Position numbers and translations under genes: made by a program | Source: Radiobacillus kanasensis | GTDB taxonomy: Bacteria > Bacillota > Bacilli > Bacillales > Amphibacillaceae | Direction of reading: 5' to 3' | Length of the DNA: 64,000 nucleotides | NCBI RefSeq assembly: GCF_021049245.1 | Contig: NZ_CP088020.1 | Span: forward strand, 3,850,001 to 3,914,000 | Part shown: positions 34,912 to 44,277 of the stretch, piece by piece | Numbering within the stretch: position 1 is the stretch's first letter | How the letters are laid out: each line of letters opens with the position of its first letter | The notes under the pieces: model-generated | What the model saw: only the letters and a program-made list of their open reading frames with translations | Databases searched by the model: none | What the model was told of the DNA's origin: nothing

Positions 34912-36030
34912 TTAAAACACATCCTTTAATCTAGTAATGACTAAATCGATTTCCTTTTTTGTCGTCATCCTACCTAAACTAAATCTAATGGCACCCATTC
35001 CAATCCGTTCTGGTACTTTCATTTCCTTTAAAACAGGCGATAACTCAACATTTCCAGAATGACATGCAGATCCAGTAGAAGCAGCAAGTTCAGGGATTTT
35101 TCCCAATATTTCTTGGCCTACTTTATTTATAAAGCTTACATTCAATGTATTCGATAGTCTTTCTGTAGGGTGGCCATTTAATACAACTTGTTCCCCGAAT
35201 ACTTCTTTTAGTCTATTCCAAAAATAACTTGATAGACTATTTATACCATCTGCTTTTAATTGCTTTTTAGATAATTCACATGCCGTACCAAGACCGACGG
35301 CAAGCAACGTATTTTCTGTCCCTGCCCTTAAACCAAACTCATGACCAGCCCCATGCATGAGCGGCTCAAGTTCAATTCCCTTTTTTATATATAGCGCTCC
35401 GATTCCCTTCGGGGCATAAATTTTGTGTCCAGCGATCGTAAGCATATCAACATGTAATTCTTTCACATCTATAGGAACCTTGCCTATAGATTGAGAGGCG
35501 TCTGTGTGAAAGGCAATTTCGTATCCGGCCGCAATTTCCCCGATTTCTTTAATGGGTTGTAATGTGCCTACTTCATTGTTCGAATGCATAATCGTAATTA
35601 GAATAGTGTCTTCCCTAATAGCTTTTTCGATTTCCTCTAGTGAAACTCTCCCATATTGGTCAACACCTACATAGGTTACTTCTGCTCCTAATTGTTCTAA
35701 AAACTTACAAGGATTCCGTATTGCAGGATGCTCTATTTTAGAAGTAATAATATGGTTCCCTCTAGATTTGTTTTTGAAATAATAGCCTTTTAATGCAAGA
35801 TTGTTAGATTCACTACCCCCACTAGTAAAAATAATCTCTCTAGGTGAACAAGAAATTAATTCTGCAACTTGTTGTCTTGCTTTATTCAGTAATTCTTTGA
35901 CCGGTTTCCCCGACCAGTGTAATGCAGATGGATTCCCATAGTAATCCTCTAATAAAGGTTGCATCGCATGTATCACTTCAGGTGCTAATGGAGTGCTAGC
36001 ATTGTAATCAAGATAGATTTTTCCACTCAA
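34912..36030 (-). CDS. Cysteine desulfurase (IscS/NifS-like)
   Basis: 372 residues. A PLP enzyme of class V aminotransferase fold: the cofactor Lys is in TIAGHKIYAPKGIGALY (near residue 203), and the mobile active-site Cys is in STGSACHSGNVELSP (near residue 324). It converts cysteine to alanine plus enzyme-bound persulfide and can release selenium from selenocysteine. It is divergent from selD and mnmH, so a role as selenium or sulfur donor for 2-selenouridine synthesis is plausible (inference). Confidence 0.92.
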   Translation of the reverse strand: MSGKIYLDYNASTPLAPEVIHAMQPLLEDYYGNPSALHWSGKPVKELLNKARQQVAELISCSPREIIFTSGGSESNNLALKGYYFKNKSRGNHIITSKIEHPAIRNPCKFLEQLGAEVTYVGVDQYGRVSLEEIEKAIREDTILITIMHSNNEVGTLQPIKEIGEIAAGYEIAFHTDASQSIGKVPIDVKELHVDMLTIAGHKIYAPKGIGALYIKKGIELEPLMHGAGHEFGLRAGTENTLLAVGLGTACELSKKQLKADGINSLSSYFWNRLKEVFGEQVVLNGHPTERLSNTLNVSFINKVGQEILGKIPELAASTGSACHSGNVELSPVLKEMKVPERIGMGAIRFSLGRMTTKKEIDLVITRLKDVF

Positions 36031-36195
36031 TCAAACCACTTCCTTCATATATTAATCTTCTGATTCATTGTTTTCTTAATAATTATTCATTATTCCTTTA
36101 TTTCATGAATGCATAGTATTCCTTTTACTAGGCTCGCTGGTGATTCATTATGCAGGACGTAGTTATCAAGTAGTGCAAATCACCGCAACGCTAAT

Positions 36196-36210
36196 TGGGG
36201 AGAATCCCCA
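36196..36210. other. Small hairpin in the gap between the cysteine desulfurase and selD genes
   Basis: TGGGGA-GAA-TCCCCA at 36196-36210. The 306-base divergent gap 36031-36336 is otherwise AT-rich and holds no gene; it must contain both promoters. Confidence 0.4.
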
Positions 36211-36336
36211 TGTTACACTATTATTATGGATCAATGGTAAAATCGATTATGATCAACACACAACTAAACTAGAGATTTTAATAGTGAACGTATAAATAAC
36301 ATTAACATTGTGTTACAACAGAAAGGATGGAACCAA

Positions 36337-37380
36337 ATGTCAGAATCAATTAAACTCACCTCCTTAACGAAAAAAGGCGGTTGTGGTTGTAAGATAGGTC
36401 CCGCAGACCTCGCTCAAGTACTCCAAAACCTCCCTCCAGTTGTACAGAATCCAAATCTTATAGTAGGCCTTGAAACTGGCGACGATGCAGGTGTCTATAA
36501 ACTGAATGACACAACGGCACTTGTTCAAACCGTTGACTTTTTCACACCAATTGTGGATGACCCTTATGATTTTGGGCAAATTGCAGCAGCTAATGCCATC
36601 AGTGATGTGTACGCCATGGGTGGAACACCGATTACCGCTTTAAACATTGTCGCATTTCCAATCTCAAACTTGGATACATCCATTCTCTCCGATATTTTAA
36701 GAGGAGCAAGTGATAAGCTTCAAGAAGCTGGGGTTACCTTAGTCGGTGGTCATTCTATTGATGATCAGGAACCGAAATTTGGTTTGGCCGTTACCGGAAC
36801 CGTTCATCCAGATAAAGTCAAAACCAATGCAGGTGCACAGCCTGGGGATCAGTTAATCTTAACGAAGCCAATCGGTGTTGGGATCTCCACCACATCTATC
36901 AAGCGAGATTTATTAAATGAAACAGAAATTGCAAATGTGACGAAGGTGATGGCAACGTTAAACAAAGCCGCTTCCGAGACCATGCAAAATTATACCGTCC
37001 ATGCATGTACCGATGTTACAGGCTTTGGCCTACTTGGACATGCTACGGAAATGGCGCGGGAAAGCAAACAGGAAATCATCCTTCATTATAGTGATATCCC
37101 TGTTCTTCCAAGAGTACGTGAGCTGGCAGAAGCTGGTGCAGTTCCTGGAGGTACGAAAAATAACCTGAATCACATGAAGGACAATGTTACTTTCTCCGAT
37201 CATTTAGATCAGATTGATCAATGGATTCTTGCCGATGCTGTAACGTCTGGCGGATTGCTTATGGCTGTTCCCGAGAAAGATGCAAATGCACTCCTTAACG
37301 AGCTTCGTCAAAACAATACGGAGGCTGCACGAATCGGGGAAGTAATCTCAGGTAAATCTGGTCATATTCAAGTTAAATAG
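36337..37380 (+). CDS. selD: Selenide, water dikinase (selenophosphate synthetase)
   Basis: 347 residues. It makes selenophosphate from selenide and ATP. The N-terminal Gly-rich loop with the catalytic residue is KKGGCGCKIG, with Cys rather than selenocysteine and the essential Lys just after. The PurM-like core shows TVDFFTPIVDDPYDFGQIAAANAISDVYAMGG (read as the metal-binding D..D region). The ATG at 36337 follows AAAGGATGG; the upstream TTG is not needed. It is followed 3 bases later by mnmH, so its product feeds tRNA selenation. No selA or selB is in the window. Confidence 0.95.
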   Translation: MSESIKLTSLTKKGGCGCKIGPADLAQVLQNLPPVVQNPNLIVGLETGDDAGVYKLNDTTALVQTVDFFTPIVDDPYDFGQIAAANAISDVYAMGGTPITALNIVAFPISNLDTSILSDILRGASDKLQEAGVTLVGGHSIDDQEPKFGLAVTGTVHPDKVKTNAGAQPGDQLILTKPIGVGISTTSIKRDLLNETEIANVTKVMATLNKAASETMQNYTVHACTDVTGFGLLGHATEMARESKQEIILHYSDIPVLPRVRELAEAGAVPGGTKNNLNHMKDNVTFSDHLDQIDQWILADAVTSGGLLMAVPEKDANALLNELRQNNTEAARIGEVISGKSGHIQVK

Positions 37381-37383
37381 GAA

Positions 37384-38421
37384 GTGAAGCATGTTATGTT
37401 CGAGGAAATGAAGCCGGAAGAATTATATAAACGGAAAGCACATCAACAACATACTATTGTAGATGTCCGTTCTCCGAAAGAATTCCATCAATCCACGATT
37501 CCAGGTAGTTTGAATATCCCTGTTTTTACGGACGAAGAGCGTAGCGAAGTAGGGACTATTTATAAGCAAGTGGGGCCAGAAGCAGCCAAAGAAAGAGGGC
37601 TTGCTATCTTTTCTAATAAGCTTCCGGGTTTTATTGCCGCTTTCCAAAAGATTAATACTCCCATTACGGTTTTCTGCTGGCGCGGAGGGATGCGCAGTAA
37701 AACAGCTGCAACTGTGGTGGATCTCATGGGTATAAAAAATGTCACCCGATTAACTGGAGGAATCCGTGCATACAGAGAGTGGACCGTCAGTCTTTTAGAT
37801 GAGTTTGACTTTCGTCCCGAACTTATTGTTCTAAACGGAGGTACAGGAAATGGGAAAACGATGATATTAGAAAAGCTGCGAAAAGAAGGCTATCCGGTTA
37901 TCAATCTTGAGGAAATGGCTGGTCACCGGGGTTCTATTTTTGGACAGATTGGATTGGAGCCGAAGAATCAGCGGGCGTTTGATTTTCAATTGCTCGAAAA
38001 ATTGCTCGAATATCAGAATGAACCTTTTGTCTTTTTAGAAGGCGAAAGTAAGCGTATTGGAAAAGTAACACTCCCTGAACGTCTCTATCGAAAAAAAGAA
38101 GCTAGCAGACAGCTTTTTATTGAATTGCCGATGGAAAAACGAGTCGCAAATATATTGGAAGACTATCAGCCATGGAAGTATCCCGAAAAATTCAAGGAAG
38201 CTTTTCAACTTATCAAACGGCATATTCATACACCTGTTGCTAAAGAGATTGAGCAGTGTTTGGAAAGTGGGGAGTTTGCTGTGGCGGTTGAGTTGCTGTT
38301 GATGCATTATTATGATCCACGGTATGAGCATTCTAGTGATTATCCGGAAAACCGACAAACGCTCGTCCAAGCAAAGAGTGTTGAAGATGCTATTGAAAGA
38401 ATAAAACGAGAAATGCTTTAA
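37384..38421 (+). CDS. mnmH: tRNA 2-selenouridine synthase
   Basis: 345 residues. An N-terminal rhodanese domain with active-site loop FCWRGGMRS is fused to a P-loop domain with GGTGNGKT (near residues 154-161). MnmH replaces sulfur by selenium at the wobble 2-thiouridine of tRNAs through geranylation, using selenophosphate from SelD. The start is either GTG at 37384 or ATG at 37396; no site is strong, and translational coupling to selD is likely. A diverged second copy of the last 52 codons lies at 53204-53362. Confidence 0.95.
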   Translation: MKHVMFEEMKPEELYKRKAHQQHTIVDVRSPKEFHQSTIPGSLNIPVFTDEERSEVGTIYKQVGPEAAKERGLAIFSNKLPGFIAAFQKINTPITVFCWRGGMRSKTAATVVDLMGIKNVTRLTGGIRAYREWTVSLLDEFDFRPELIVLNGGTGNGKTMILEKLRKEGYPVINLEEMAGHRGSIFGQIGLEPKNQRAFDFQLLEKLLEYQNEPFVFLEGESKRIGKVTLPERLYRKKEASRQLFIELPMEKRVANILEDYQPWKYPEKFKEAFQLIKRHIHTPVAKEIEQCLESGEFAVAVELLLMHYYDPRYEHSSDYPENRQTLVQAKSVEDAIERIKREML

Positions 38422-38455
38422 CAGAAGCGCGGGGACGGTTCCTGCGCTTCCATAG
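38421..38455 (+). repeat. GGGGACGGTTCCTG-type hairpin after mnmH
   Basis: GAAGCGC and GCGCTTC flank GGGGACGGTTCCT. A shortened copy follows the mnmH fragment at 53365-53390 and a related one occurs near 27008. It is a common dispersed Firmicute motif. Confidence 0.55.
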
Positions 38456-38573
38456 AATCAACTATTCTTAATTAAAGACCACAAGCGTTGGTGCTTTTCA
38501 TTCACCAATCCTTCTTTTTATTTCTCCACTATTTTACCTCGCTCAATTTTATTTGGGTTTTAACGGTCACTAT

Positions 38574-39533
38574 TTATGGGCAATATAAGCTTAATCTCTC
38601 TTGTAAACCTTCTAAGACCTCTTCTGGTATTTCCAGAACCTTTACATCCCCACCTAGGAAAAGGATCCAATTTGTCATTTCGGTCCATTCATCAGGCTTA
38701 TCAACATGGATAAAAGTCTCTAGAATGGCTGTCGTTTGGTAAGGATCCGTATAGGAAAGGGAAACTTTTATAGGGTGGTATTTTTTGAACTGGGCAATCG
38801 CTTTTGGACCAAGTTCAAGGACAAGGTTGGTCACTTCTTCTTGTTTTACTTTTTCTAATAATTCTTTTTTACTTAATCTATTTTTCTTAGAGTAAGGTTT
38901 AACATCCTTAAGATGGTCGACAGGAATGATCTGCTTCTTTTCTTCCTGTAAGTCAAAACCTTCAATCAGCCAGAAGCTCTTTTCTTGATAGAGGTGCAAG
39001 AGATATATTGGATAGGACTTTACGACCTTCTCTTCTATGATGGTAATCCATAAATATCTATCCAGAAGAAGGACTTGGATGAGTTTCTCTAACATGGGAT
39101 GGGGAAGGTCTGATAGATCAAGTAGGTCAGGGTTATTAGGGTTGGTTCCCTCAAAAAGTAAAATTTGGTTTAAAAGGACAAGGTCATCTTGCTGGTTTTC
39201 TGAAATGAGACCTAGCAATTTTTCAGCTAAAGACTGACGACTCTTAAGATAGGGGAGTTGTTGATTTCTTGTAGCCATAAACGCAATAAAAAGAGCTTTG
39301 ACCTCATTATCGGTAAAGTGCACATCGGGTAGGACAGAGTTGTGCATGACAAAATACCCCCCATCCCTTCCGACTTCAGCGACAAGCGGTATTCCCATTG
39401 CCTCAATTTCTCTGATATCTCTAATAGCTGTAGAACGAGAGATATCAAATTCTCGCATAATTTCTGAAATGGTAAAGTGAGCGCGGTTATTGATATACCG
39501 CATGATTGTATTAATTCGTTCAACTTTTTTCAT
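38574..39533 (-). CDS. HTH/WYL-domain transcriptional regulator (YafY/DeoR-like)
   Basis: 319 residues. A winged helix (residues 1-60, ISEIMREFDISRSTAIRDIREIEAMGIPLVAEVGRDGGYFV) is followed by a WYL domain around residues 140-225 and a C-terminal WCX extension. WYL proteins bind small ligands or nucleic acid. It is divergent from a two-gene unit with a GyrI-like effector-binding protein, which it likely regulates. Confidence 0.88.
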   Translation of the reverse strand: MKKVERINTIMRYINNRAHFTISEIMREFDISRSTAIRDIREIEAMGIPLVAEVGRDGGYFVMHNSVLPDVHFTDNEVKALFIAFMATRNQQLPYLKSRQSLAEKLLGLISENQQDDLVLLNQILLFEGTNPNNPDLLDLSDLPHPMLEKLIQVLLLDRYLWITIIEEKVVKSYPIYLLHLYQEKSFWLIEGFDLQEEKKQIIPVDHLKDVKPYSKKNRLSKKELLEKVKQEEVTNLVLELGPKAIAQFKKYHPIKVSLSYTDPYQTTAILETFIHVDKPDEWTEMTNWILFLGGDVKVLEIPEEVLEGLQERLSLYCP

Positions 39534-39642
39534 AGGAACTCCTAAATAGTATCATTTTTTGACATGATTTATGGTTATTATAAAACTATCAAACAAACAA
39601 GACAAACTCATTCAAAAAATAAAAAGAAGGAAGGTTTTAAGT

Positions 39643-40122
39643 ATGGCAAATTACACATTGGAAGAGAAAGACAGTTTTACGGTTTTAGGTATCGGAACGG
39701 AGCTTAAGAGTGACTACAGAGACTTCGCTAGTATTAACAAGGAAAAAGCAGACTTTTGGCAGTCCGTTAGCGAGGATGGAAGACTGGATACTTTGAAAGG
39801 CATTGCCACAAATGACTACGTTTTTGCAGTGAATGAAGCCGTGAATAACAAGATGATGTATTATGCTGGCGTCATGACAGGTGAATCGCTACCAGAAGCG
39901 TCCAGACTTATCCAGTTTCCTAAAGGGGAGTACCTAGTGGTAAAAGGGGAAGGGAATACGGCTAGTGACTTGAATGATAAGCTTACTGGCCTTGCCTTTG
40001 GGCAAGTCTTGCCAGAAGTAAGCCATGTTGCCTATGTTGGTGGACCCAATGCAACGGTTGTAATGGGACAGCAAAACGACATAGTTTATGGTGAAATGTG
40101 GATTCCTGTTGTTAGGAAATAA
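39643..40122 (+). CDS. GyrI-like/AraC effector-binding domain protein
   Basis: 160 residues, one stand-alone effector-binding domain. The two SHS2-type halves are visible (FTVLGIGTELKSDYRDFASINKEKADFW at the start; KGEYLVVKGEGNTASDLNDKL late). Such proteins bind or hydrolyse cytotoxic small molecules. The ATG at 39643 follows AAGGAAGG. It is co-transcribed with the next gene, 14 bases away. Confidence 0.85.
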   Translation: MANYTLEEKDSFTVLGIGTELKSDYRDFASINKEKADFWQSVSEDGRLDTLKGIATNDYVFAVNEAVNNKMMYYAGVMTGESLPEASRLIQFPKGEYLVVKGEGNTASDLNDKLTGLAFGQVLPEVSHVAYVGGPNATVVMGQQNDIVYGEMWIPVVRK

Positions 40123-40136
40123 AAGGAGGGATGGAC

Positions 40137-40601
40137 ATGTCCAATATCGTTGATTTTAAAAATGTGTCTCTGATTGGTTTAGAGTCTTCACCTGTAGCGG
40201 AAAAGCTTGCTGGTTTACGTGCTAATGAATCTCGTTACTTTATGAACAAATACAAGCATGAATTTACAGTTGTACCAGCTAGCGAAAGCAAGGAGACTCT
40301 TGATTATGTGAACCGAATTTTGAAAGAAGAACGTGATATTGTGTTTGCGTCCAAACCTTTAGAAACGTCTCGTTTTCAAGTAGAAAATATCAAGTTTGCC
40401 TACGTCTTTTATGAAGATGGACTTTCGGTCAACGTCATGTACACAGTTGATGACCCTAAGAAACGAGCTGTTGGGTTTAAACTTTCGGAGGGAATGGAAG
40501 TACCAAAGGAATTAGAAGGAAAGTTTAAGTTTGCTAGGCAGAAGTCTAAACTAGCTGGAACCATTCGGGGATCGTTTTTTGTAATTAAAAGGGAATATTA
40601 A
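40137..40601 (+). CDS. Uncharacterised protein
   Basis: 154 residues, soluble, with no signal peptide. I do not recognise a family. The C-terminal part (RFQVENIKFAYVFYEDGLSVNVMY, then a basic KFKFARQKSKLAGTIRGSFFVIKREY) looks beta-rich. An AAGGAGGG site fixes the ATG at 40137. It follows a GyrI-like gene and shares the strong terminator at 40639, so the two are likely functionally linked. Confidence 0.7.
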   Translation: MSNIVDFKNVSLIGLESSPVAEKLAGLRANESRYFMNKYKHEFTVVPASESKETLDYVNRILKEERDIVFASKPLETSRFQVENIKFAYVFYEDGLSVNVMYTVDDPKKRAVGFKLSEGMEVPKELEGKFKFARQKSKLAGTIRGSFFVIKREY

Positions 40602-40638
40602 AAGAAGCTATTCTGCATCGATTTTTATATAGGGATAT

Positions 40639-40688
40639 AACCAAAACAGCACTCCTCATTAAAATAGGGGGTGCTGTTTTGGTTTCTT
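40639..40688. terminator. Strong bidirectional terminator
   Basis: Perfect 14-bp stem AACCAAAACAGCAC / GTGCTGTTTTGGTT (40639-40652 with 40671-40684). It separates two convergent transcription units. Confidence 0.9.
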
Positions 40689-40715
40689 AAAAACCTCATT
40701 TAATTATGATTTAAA

Positions 40716-43358
40716 TTACTGAACCCCAACAACATTAAATTCCGTAATCGACCACCAGCTTGATGCTGATTCTGTCTGCACGACCTTCAAATAGCGAGCA
40801 CTTTGCTCAGCAAAAGTTACGCGAAGCTCAGCCGAGTTTCCTGTACCGGTCGCTACTGGGCTTCCCCAATTCGTACCGTCATTCGATACATACACTTCAT
40901 AGCCACGTGCATAATCATTATTGCTTCCCGTTGAATCCATTACGATTTCACTAAATGTCTTGGACGCTTTCATATCAACAATAAAGAATTGGCCGGGTGC
41001 CATCGGTGTTCCAGAAGACCAGCGTGTTGCCATATTGCCATCTAGCATATTTTCAATGACATCGCCACTTGTTTCAGATGAGGTCGCCGTCCATGCCGTA
41101 CGATCTAACGGTCCTTCATCTTGCCCTGGTCCACTATCACCGGATTCATTTACTACATAAAACTCTGTAATTGACCACCAGCTTGATTCAGAACCAGTTT
41201 GTACAACCTTCACATAACGTGCGGTTTGTTCAGCAAATGACACGGTAATCTTCGCAGTGGATCCTGTACCGGTCGCTACCGGGCTTCCCCAATTGGAGCC
41301 GTCGTTCGATACGTACACTTCATAGCCACGAGCGTAATCATTATCGCTTCCAGTCGAATCCATCACAATCTGATCAAACGTTTTGGATGCTTTCATATCT
41401 ATTGTAATGGATTGACCAGGTGTCATGGCTGTTCCAGAAGACCAGCGTGTTGCCATATTGCCATCTAGCAAGTGTTCAATTGGTTCTCCATTTGCTACTG
41501 ATGTCGTTGCTATCCAGCCTGTTCGATCTAGTACACCTTCTTCCCCATCATCAGGATTCTGTGGTGGATTATCCGTTCCATTAAACGTTGTGATGTTTGC
41601 CACCATATGATCCCCGTTATCATAGACACTATCTCCTAAACCATTGATCACGTGAGTAATTTCACTACCAGCTGTACCATTCAACCAAACAGTCGTTAGG
41701 TGATTCATATGAATCCCTTGATTGTTAGGTGCCTCAAAGGAACTATATAGATCTACATCTGCATCCCGGAAGTACGAATAACTACCCGCCCCCCACAATT
41801 CATGAGACGTTACGCTGTCCGCTACTTTATAGGCAGCATAGCCATTATGACCAGTTGGCGCCATCCATGACTCTTGATTTGGAACATCATACGGAATTTC
41901 ATTTTGATAGAAGTACACACGACCATTCTCACCATTCCATAATGTTTGATATTCTTGGTAGTGTTCCACGAAAAGACCATATGCCGTAACATCATCGCCA
42001 TTTACGACAAGGCCATTTGCAGCTGTGTTCACATTCCAACCAACGCCATCGCCATGGTCCGCGCGCCATACCCAGAAATGGTCTACAATGACATCATCCG
42101 AATTAATTTCAACACTAGTTTCCGCTTTTCCAGCATGTGACCCACCTACACGGAAGAACACATCATGTAAGGTCGTTGGGTTATTTGCATGATCTGCACT
42201 ACTATTTTCCGGTCCAACTTCTAATAGTTTCTCAGAATCAGATCCAGCATCAAATAATAGACCTGTAATTTCAACTCCATCTACATCCGCAACCTTCATG
42301 GCAGTCACATTATTTTCCGCAACTAATGTTGGATAGCCAAATCCATACACAATGGTGTCCGGGTTATTAACTTCAATTGGCTCATCCACATGATAGACAC
42401 CGGGAGTAAAGATGAGGTGCTTCCCTTGGTCCAATTCTGCGTTGATCGTTGCAGCACTATCAGATGGATCTGCAATATAGAAATCATTCATGGAAAGGGA
42501 ATGTCCAGGAGTGTCGCCATTTTCCCAGGATACGCCTTTACTATTTTCTTGAAGATCAGGGATAAACAGTCTATATTCCCCATTATTATCGACATACAGA
42601 TAAGGCTTGCCATTGACTACCGGTGTTTTTTCAATGATCGTCCATGTCTCATCTGGATACGGCGCTACATTACTTGGTGGGTTTTCATCCCCAACAAGAA
42701 CCGTGTTCCAAACACTATTAGACCAGCTACCATAGCTATTATTTCTGGAGAAGTATTGTTGCTGAGAAGCAGCAGAAACTTGCCCATCAATCTTAGAGTC
42801 TGCTAGATATCCACCACTCACCCAACCAGCTTGATATGAAGAGGTAAGATCCCAAAGGAGTAAATTGCCATTGAAGTGCATCCGTCTCATTGGAGCAGCC
42901 TGTGATACAGCCCACTTTGAGTCGGAATCCGACACAACAGAGAAGTTCTCTACAGAACGCCAGAAGTTGCGTGTTCCATTACCGTCTGCCCATTGGGCAT
43001 CTACATTAAAACTAGCTGTTATTTGTACATCATCTGGATTTTTACCTAAACCAGCTACCGTCGTATAAAAGCCAACTTTAATATCTATCTCATATTGGCC
43101 CGGCTTAAATAGAAAGGTGACTCGCTTATCGGTAAATTCCGCTCCAGCATCGCCATCTTCCATCTCGGCATATTTTTGATCAATGATATTCTGTATCTCA
43201 CTATCTGCCATCGAGTCATCAAAAATATATACATTTTGGCCATAAATAGACTGATTTGCTTCACCAATATCTGCCGCTTTGGATACAGCCTCATACGCAA
43301 AAAATGATGCAAATGCCACTGCTAGGACTGGTATGAGCTTTAATACGTTTTTTGTCAT
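40716..43358 (-). CDS. Secreted beta-helix protein with two C-terminal F5/8 type C domains
   Basis: 880 residues. A signal peptide (cleavage probably after EAVSKA) leads into a region of about 570 residues with pectate-lyase-like/GH55-like right-handed beta-helix features (VTFLFKPGQYEIDIKVGFYTTVAGLGKNPDDV; HLIFTPGVYHVDEPIEV). Two tandem F5/8C (CBM32-like) domains follow at about residues 615-740 and 755-880. They are very similar to each other, both with LDGNMATRWSSGT and a closing SSWWSITEF. It probably binds and degrades an extracellular polysaccharide. The ATG at 43358 has correct spacing from GGGAGG. A cre-like site lies upstream. Confidence 0.88.
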   Translation of the reverse strand: MTKNVLKLIPVLAVAFASFFAYEAVSKAADIGEANQSIYGQNVYIFDDSMADSEIQNIIDQKYAEMEDGDAGAEFTDKRVTFLFKPGQYEIDIKVGFYTTVAGLGKNPDDVQITASFNVDAQWADGNGTRNFWRSVENFSVVSDSDSKWAVSQAAPMRRMHFNGNLLLWDLTSSYQAGWVSGGYLADSKIDGQVSAASQQQYFSRNNSYGSWSNSVWNTVLVGDENPPSNVAPYPDETWTIIEKTPVVNGKPYLYVDNNGEYRLFIPDLQENSKGVSWENGDTPGHSLSMNDFYIADPSDSAATINAELDQGKHLIFTPGVYHVDEPIEVNNPDTIVYGFGYPTLVAENNVTAMKVADVDGVEITGLLFDAGSDSEKLLEVGPENSSADHANNPTTLHDVFFRVGGSHAGKAETSVEINSDDVIVDHFWVWRADHGDGVGWNVNTAANGLVVNGDDVTAYGLFVEHYQEYQTLWNGENGRVYFYQNEIPYDVPNQESWMAPTGHNGYAAYKVADSVTSHELWGAGSYSYFRDADVDLYSSFEAPNNQGIHMNHLTTVWLNGTAGSEITHVINGLGDSVYDNGDHMVANITTFNGTDNPPQNPDDGEEGVLDRTGWIATTSVANGEPIEHLLDGNMATRWSSGTAMTPGQSITIDMKASKTFDQIVMDSTGSDNDYARGYEVYVSNDGSNWGSPVATGTGSTAKITVSFAEQTARYVKVVQTGSESSWWSITEFYVVNESGDSGPGQDEGPLDRTAWTATSSETSGDVIENMLDGNMATRWSSGTPMAPGQFFIVDMKASKTFSEIVMDSTGSNNDYARGYEVYVSNDGTNWGSPVATGTGNSAELRVTFAEQSARYLKVVQTESASSWWSITEFNVVGVQ

Positions 43359-43460
43359 CCTCATTCCTCCCGTTATTGTGGTTGTTCGCTCTAATCATGG
43401 ATCTTCTTAAGAATACCTCCCTTCTATCTTTTCTCTGAGTATTACTTGCCATCACTATAA

Positions 43461-43474
43461 TTAAAGCGCTTTCA
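43461..43474 (-). promoter_or_regulatory. CcpA-type cre site
   Basis: TGAAAGCGCTTTAA on the minus strand matches the Bacillus cre consensus (TGWAANCGNTNWCA) at 13 of 14 positions. It lies about 105 bases before the start of the secreted beta-helix gene, consistent with catabolite control of a polysaccharide-active enzyme. The rest of the 323-base gap 43359-43681 shows nothing else. Confidence 0.6.
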
Positions 43475-43681
43475 TAATTAAGTCTAAGATATCCATTTCC
43501 TTCCTACAACGAGTCATTTTTTAGATTTGGTGGGTCATTCTTTTTATGTTGTTTTAATTTTCTGTTTTTAAGGTTGTAGGGCGAGATAAAATTCACTTTT
43601 ATTTTTAAATCAGTGTTAGAATTGATAATGATGAAGCAAGCTGATGCTTTGCCTGGACTGTAAAGATAGGGGAGTTAAACG

Positions 43682-44089
43682 ATGAAGAAAATATTTATTA
43701 CTTTATCTTTGACCATAAGTTTCATTTTGGGAGGATGTACATCTAACATACAACCAATTTTAAAGGGTACTTATCAGAGTGATGCAGTAAACGGATATGT
43801 TGTTCAGATAGCTTTTCAACCAGATGAAAACAGCTTTGTTGAATATATTGATAATAGGGAAGTTGATAGCGGAGCGTATGAAAAATATCAAGAGAATGTA
43901 TATAAACTAGAAAGTAATAAGCAAAACTTTAAAATTACATTAAATGAGGAAAACGCATTTGAAGTCATAATTGATACATTGAATAATGGAAAGCCAATTA
44001 AGTTAAACAACATACGTGATATCCCAGTCTATTCTTCAACGGAATTTGATGATGTTGACACGTATAAAGCATTATTAAATAAAAATTGA
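43682..44089 (+). CDS. Small lipoprotein
   Basis: 135 residues. A lipoprotein signal peptide with lipobox LGGC (Cys at residue 19) precedes a mature domain of about 115 residues that is beta-rich and has no recognised family. A GGGGAG site lies upstream. It would be anchored to the outer face of the membrane. It is monocistronic, between the beta-helix gene and an ABC exporter. Confidence 0.8.
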   Translation: MKKIFITLSLTISFILGGCTSNIQPILKGTYQSDAVNGYVVQIAFQPDENSFVEYIDNREVDSGAYEKYQENVYKLESNKQNFKITLNEENAFEVIIDTLNNGKPIKLNNIRDIPVYSSTEFDDVDTYKALLNKN

Positions 44090-44277
44090 AAATAATTTTA
44101 GTACATAACAAATAGCCGCCCTATATTTCAATTATAATGCACAAAAAGACAGGCAACGCATTCGTATAAAGAATACACCGCCTGCCAATAAGAATGTTAT
44201 AACCGATTGCCTATTCAATCTAACAACCTTATCTAAGCCACCCCAAAACGCGTTTGTTCTTCAACCTTTAGTTACTA

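Noticed and set aside
36337..36420. A selenocysteine-containing SelD
   Set aside because: The catalytic position is an ordinary Cys codon and no in-frame TGA occurs in the Gly-rich loop.
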